Source of the DNA: Bifidobacterium samirii
GTDB lineage: Bacteria > Actinomycetota > Actinomycetes > Actinomycetales > Bifidobacteriaceae
Length of the DNA stretch: 64,000 nucleotides
Assembly: GCF_003952945.1 (NCBI RefSeq)
Contig: NZ_QXGK01000013.1
Span: 1 to 64,000, forward strand
Reading direction: 5' to 3'
Shown: piece after piece, positions 60,436-64,000 of the stretch
Numbering within the stretch: the first letter of the stretch is position 1
How the letters are laid out: each line of letters starts with the position of its first letter
Notes under the pieces: generated by a model
What the model was told of the DNA's origin: nothing
Database searches by the model: none
Seen by the model: only the letters and a program-made list of their open reading frames with translations
Position numbers and translations under genes: made by a program

Positions 60436-61443
60436 ATGTCGGCGATTCTGCAACCGGTCACGCTGCTGCTCATCATCCTCGCCGGATACCTGTTCAAGCG
60501 CCGCGGCCTGTTCGGCGAGCGCGACTACCGGGTCATCCAGGCCGCCGAGTTCAACCTGATCCTGCCGGGCGCGATCGTGTACTCGTTCGCCACGAACCCG
60601 CATGACGTGAGTCTGCTGTGGCTGTCGGCGTTCGCGTTCGTCATCGCGGCCGTGCCGCCGCTGCTGATCTTCCTGGCGACCCGCCGCCGTCCGGTCGCGG
60701 ACCGCGCGTTCGTCATGCTCAACGGCTCCGGCTTCAACGTGGGCTGCTTCTGCTTTCCGGTCGCGACCGCGTTCCTCGGCACGGCGGCGGTGGTGCCGGC
60801 CGCGATGTTCGACATCGGCAACTGCGTGATGGTGGCGGCGGGCACGAACGTGCTCACGCAGACGCTGCTGCACATCCAGCCGGGGCGTACGCTCGCCGAG
60901 CAGCATGCGGGCGACGCGCCGACGATGCCGTACGAGCGGCCCACCGACCCGGATGCGCGCCGTCTGGCCCGACGTGCGCTGCGACGCACGATCGCCAAGG
61001 GCTTCTTCGGGTCCGTCCCGTTCGACACGTATCTGCTGATGATCGTGCTGATGCTCGCCGACGTGCGGATCCCGGATGTCGTCGCTTCGCTCGTGCAGCC
61101 GCTGTCGAATGCGAACGCGTTCTGTTCGATGCTCATGGTCGGCATGCTGATGGACCTGCCGGCGTCGCGCCGCGACGTGCGCGACGTGCTGGAGGTCGTG
61201 GCGTGGCGTGTCCCGTTCGCCATCGCGTTCGCGCTGCTCGCCTGGTTCGCGCTGCCGTTCGATCCGATGATCCGCGAGACGGTCGTGATCTGCTGTCTGG
61301 CGCCGACGGCCGTGTTCTCGACGCTGTTCACCGACAAGGTGCTCGGCAACGCGCGTCTGGCCGGCTTCACGCTGGCGTTGACGGCCGTGATCGCCCTGTT
61401 CACGATGACCGGCGCGCATCTGCTGATCGGCGCGCTCGGCTGA
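60436..61443 (+). CDS. AEC-family carrier
   Basis: The 335-residue protein has about 10 helices in two halves, starting AILQPVTLLLIILAGYLFKR and containing FNLILPGAIVYSFATNP, GFNVGCFCFPVATAFLGTAA and ICCLAPTAVFSTLFTDKVLG, as in auxin-efflux-carrier (malate/malonate permease-like) proteins. Substrate unknown, probably a small organic acid. AGAAGGAA precedes ATG. Its stop codon lies inside a shared terminator. Confidence 0.85.
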   Translation: MSAILQPVTLLLIILAGYLFKRRGLFGERDYRVIQAAEFNLILPGAIVYSFATNPHDVSLLWLSAFAFVIAAVPPLLIFLATRRRPVADRAFVMLNGSGFNVGCFCFPVATAFLGTAAVVPAAMFDIGNCVMVAAGTNVLTQTLLHIQPGRTLAEQHAGDAPTMPYERPTDPDARRLARRALRRTIAKGFFGSVPFDTYLLMIVLMLADVRIPDVVASLVQPLSNANAFCSMLMVGMLMDLPASRRDVRDVLEVVAWRVPFAIAFALLAWFALPFDPMIRETVVICCLAPTAVFSTLFTDKVLGNARLAGFTLALTAVIALFTMTGAHLLIGALG

Positions 61444-61478
61444 CCGATCCGGCCGGCGTCCCGGCCGGATCGGTCAGC
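61439..61478. terminator. 18-bp perfect bidirectional terminator covering two stop codons
   Basis: 61439-61456 (GCTGACCGATCCGGCCGG) pairs exactly with 61461-61478 around CGTC. It includes the TGA of the AEC carrier (61441-61443) and the stop of the FemABX-like gene on the other strand (61474-61476). Confidence 0.85.
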
Positions 61479-62757
61479 GTCCCAGCAGCCGCTTCGCCAG
61501 ATCCCGCACCGCGAAGCGCACCCGATCCACCGGCAGTGTGAACGCGCCGGGCAGCTCCTCGACGTACCCGTTGAAGCCCTGTTTGAATTCGAGCACGCCC
61601 CGCCCCTCGTCGGACGGGTCGTCGAACACGCCCGAGATGCCGTAGAAGTTGTAGCGTTCCACGCCGGTCCCGATGCAGCGCAGCATCGCCTCGTGCTGGA
61701 TCAGCGCGGAGGCGTAGAACGGCTTGTATTCCTCGACGCTGCCCGACACGAAGTAGACCGTCTCGCGCGGATGGTCGATGAACATCGAGACGGCCGCGGG
61801 CAGCACGTCGCCCTTGCCGGCGAGGACCGCCGCCTCGTCCAGTCGTTTCCCGGCGGCGGCGAGGTTGCGCCGCTCCTCGCCCAGCTGCCGTTCGATGCGC
61901 GTCGTGGGGCGGGCCTCGTACCGCGCTGCGAGGTCGTCCACGCGTGCGGCGAGCCGGTCGCGTTTGGCCGTCATGTCGGCCAGGTAATCGGCGGTGTGGA
62001 TTTCGGCGACCATGAACCGCACCTTGTCGCCGAACGCCCGCCTGACCCGGCGGAAGTACTCCTCGTCGCGGGCGGCGAATCCGCGGCGTTCCGCGGTCCG
62101 CCGTTCGATCCGGGCGAACAGCCCCAGTTCGTCGTCGGCCAGTTCGCGCACGCGCACGCCCATCTCGGCGGCGCGCCTGACGCTCCACTGGGTGCGCTTG
62201 CCGTAGGAGGCGAGCAGCGCCTTCCCGTCGGCGATGCCGGTCAGGTCCTTGACGTACAGCCACCGGTTGATCAGCGACCCGTAGCCGACGTCGAAGCCGC
62301 CGTGACGCCAGCCGAGCGCCGCGTACGTCGCCATCATCGCCTCGTCCGGCTCACCGTCGGCCGTGCCGTCGGAACGATGGCGACGGTACACGTCGGACGG
62401 CCAGCAGGTCACGCGGTAGGCGCCGCGTCGTTTCGCCGCGCGGCGGATCGCGTCGGTGATCGCCGCCATCAGCGCGCGGTCGTGCGGGTCGCACAGCGGC
62501 CCCATCCAGATCGACCCCTCGGCGCCGAGCCGGGAGGGCGTGACAACGAGCATCGCACCGGCCTGCGGCATATCGTCGGCGTCGGCCACGCCGACCAGGT
62601 CGACGGTGACGCCGGGGCGGGAGGCGAGCCGGCGCATCATCGACGTCTACTGGAAGTTGCCTTCCGTAAGCCGCGCGGACAGCGCGTCGAATTCGTCGTC
62701 GGTCAGCTCCCTCGCGGTGTATGCGCACATGGCCGATTCCTTCCATACCGTGTCCAT
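61474..62757 (-). pseudogene. FemABX-like peptidyltransferase, broken by amber stop
   Basis: The long part (388 codons from 62640) has the FemABX GNAT fold: AALGWRHGGFDVGYGSLINR, KRTQWSVRRAAEMG, FYASALIQHEAMLRC and GVERYNFYGISGVFDDPSDE, closely matching the next gene. These enzymes add amino acids to lipid II. In frame upstream stand 36 more codons (62757-62650; AYTARELTDDEFDAL, ARLTEGNFQ) that form the normal N-terminus, interrupted by TAG at 62647-62649. A duplicated scrap downstream has CAG at that exact codon, so TAG arose by C to T. Translation restart at MM (62640) is possible but has no ribosome site. Confidence 0.8.
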
Positions 62758-62952
62758 GGCTTCATAACTCCTTCGTCAACGGACTGCGAGATGAATCGCG
62801 ACAGTCGTGGCCCCGGACGCCTTGCCGGATCACGCTGAGGCATGGTATGCAATCTTATCCGGTTCTTCCGGTTTCGGCGCGTAAAGGCGGTTCGGCTTCA
62901 TCCGATACGTGAAGAGGTCAAGCCGCACGGCCGCCGAATCCGCGATGGGCCT

Positions 62953-63033
62953 CACGACGGAAGCGTCGGTCACGCCGGCCAGGTCGACGGCGATGCCGGG
63001 GCGGGATGCGAGGCGTCGCATCATCGACGTCTG
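62953..63033 (-). pseudogene. scrap of a third FemABX-like gene
   Basis: About 27 codons (QTSMMRRLASRPG, IAVDLAGVTDASVV) match the region just after the amber stop of the neighbouring gene (TSMMRRLASRPGVTVDLVGV). The similarity stops abruptly on both sides, and the frame continues with unrelated residues. A 26-bp direct repeat (GCCGGRTCAYGCYGAGGCAT) borders the scrap at 62824-62849 and 63033-63058, suggesting duplication and deletion. Otherwise the 62758-63123 gap shows no gene. Confidence 0.75.
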
Positions 63034-63123
63034 CCGGGTCATGCCGAGGCATGGTATGGATCCTGTCCGTCGCCCTCGTCGCACGAGGTGCTCAGGAGCG
63101 GTCCCGGTGGAGGCCGCCCGTCA

Positions 63124-64000
63124 TCATCCGGCGGAATACCCCCCCCCGATGCGACACAGGTCGAGTACGCGGTGGACCGACTGCTTCGTCTCGTACACGA
63201 GCGGCCTCACCGGCAGGTCGAACTCGCCGGGCATCTCCTCGACGTACCCTTCGAAGCCCTGCTTGAACTCGAGCACGCCGCGGCCCGGATCGGACGGATC
63301 ATCGAACACGCCGGAGATGCCGTAGAAGTTGTAGCGCTCCACGCCGCGTTCCAGGCACTGCGTCATCACATGATGCTGGATCGCGGTGGGCGCGTAGAAC
63401 TTCGCGTACTTCTCGTTGCTGCCCGAGAACAGGTACACGCATTCGCGGCGGTGCCACACGAACAGCGCGGCGGCGACCGGGACGCGCTCGCCGTCCTCGG
63501 CCAGGTAGGCGCGCGCCTGCTCGACGCGGCGCAGCGACGCCTCGTAGGTGGAGCGGGCCGTCTCGATCTTGCGGTTGACGGTGTCCGGGTACTTGGTGGT
63601 CTCCAGCGAGCGTTCGAGCTTCTCGATGTCCTTGAGGAAGCCGTCGCGCTTGCGCTCCCACGACGCCAGATAGGCGCGCATGTCGATCGATGCGACGAGG
63701 AACTCGGCGGAGTCGCCGAACGTGTCGTAGATGTCCTCGAAATACGAGAGCGGACGGTTCTCGAATCCCTGCTTCTCGCAGCTCAGTTCGCAGATCGCGT
63801 GGAACGTCGCCAGCCGGTCGCGGCCGACGCGTTCGACCTCGACGGCGCTGTTGCGCGCGATCTTCACGTTGCGGCGCGTGTTCTTCGCATACGAGTCGAG
63901 CAGTGCCTTCTCGTCGCCGATCCCGTGCAGGTCCTTCAGATACCGCCATCGCGGCACGGCCGTGTATCCGACGGTGAAGCCGCCGTGCCGGAATCCCAGG
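63124..64000 (-). CDS. FemABX-like peptidyltransferase (5' end outside window)
   Basis: At least 291 residues are visible; the frame stays open through the right edge (LGFRHGGFTVGYTAVPRWRY), so the start lies beyond. Motifs are KNTRRNVKIARNS, a long helical hairpin (about 130-180 of the visible part, ERKRDGFLKDIEKLERSLE) as in the coiled-coil arm of FemA, and GVERYNFYGISGVFDDPSDP. It forms peptidoglycan interpeptide bridges from aminoacyl-tRNA. Nine consecutive G on the coding strand (63139-63147) encode IGGGY seven codons before the stop. Confidence 0.9.
   Translation of the reverse strand, partial: LGFRHGGFTVGYTAVPRWRYLKDLHGIGDEKALLDSYAKNTRRNVKIARNSAVEVERVGRDRLATFHAICELSCEKQGFENRPLSYFEDIYDTFGDSAEFLVASIDMRAYLASWERKRDGFLKDIEKLERSLETTKYPDTVNRKIETARSTYEASLRRVEQARAYLAEDGERVPVAAALFVWHRRECVYLFSGSNEKYAKFYAPTAIQHHVMTQCLERGVERYNFYGISGVFDDPSDPGRGVLEFKQGFEGYVEEMPGEFDLPVRPLVYETKQSVHRVLDLCRIGGGYSAG

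Overview
The window is high-GC (roughly 60-65 %) actinobacterial DNA that reads as Bifidobacterium. The araB-araD-araA / LacI regulator / rnhB / lepB / rplS block, the FimA-type sortase pilus operon, the gadB-gadC pair and the FemABX-like tandem all fit that genus. No respiratory, phage or insertion-sequence genes were seen. Genus is inferred from gene content; species cannot be set from the sequence alone.

Layout. 0-21 kb is a capsule/exopolysaccharide locus. On the minus strand, transcribed from 20.9 kb down to 4.1 kb, it carries a priming glycosylphosphotransferase, a Wzz/tyrosine-kinase fusion, GT4 and GT2 glycosyltransferases, an acetyltransferase-GT4 fusion, an EpsG/Wzy-like polymerase, a hexapeptide acetyltransferase, a pyruvyl transferase-like protein, a nitroreductase-like protein, HtrL/YibB-like and DUF6625-like proteins and two acyltransferase-3 proteins. 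A convergent plus-strand group supplies the Wzx flippase, a GT2 and a third acyltransferase containing a C9 tract. Two stretches of this locus (about 0.1-7.4 kb and 10.4-11.8 kb) are much more AT-rich than the rest, with boundaries inside glycosyltransferase genes, which suggests mosaic acquisition. 21-31 kb holds an MFS exporter, a membrane-anchored HNH nuclease, an aldo/keto reductase and a giant CydDC-type ABC exporter fusion full of low-complexity inserts. 31-37 kb holds a long-chain acyl-CoA ligase and gadBC, where GadB carries an N-terminal domain with 27 cysteines. 37-43.7 kb is a pilus operon (tip adhesin, FimA, class C sortase, HTH/coiled-coil protein). 43.8-50.6 kb is the arabinose operon with its LacI-family regulator; the same operator half-sites lie at both promoters. 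50.8-53 kb holds rnhB, lepB and rplS. 53.5-55.7 kb is a DUF1893 / ECF S-component / DUF362 module. 56.4-64 kb holds pgi, a membrane acyltransferase, tRNA-Thr(CGT), tRNA-Leu(TAG), an AEC-family carrier and a decaying tandem of FemABX-like genes (one broken by an amber stop, one reduced to a scrap, one intact to the window edge).

The most unusual signal is non-coding. Six intergenic sites carry strictly periodic arrays of hairpin-forming or direct repeats. One 62-bp family occurs at three loci, and there are unrelated-sequence families with 63-, 63-, 52- and 42-bp periods. Each array abuts the 3' end of at least one gene, usually 15-24 bp after the stop codon, and the periods are all close to whole DNA helical turns (4, 5 or 6). 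This looks like an undescribed class of chromosomal element; whether it acts as DNA (phased protein sites) or RNA (3'-end hairpins) cannot be decided from sequence.
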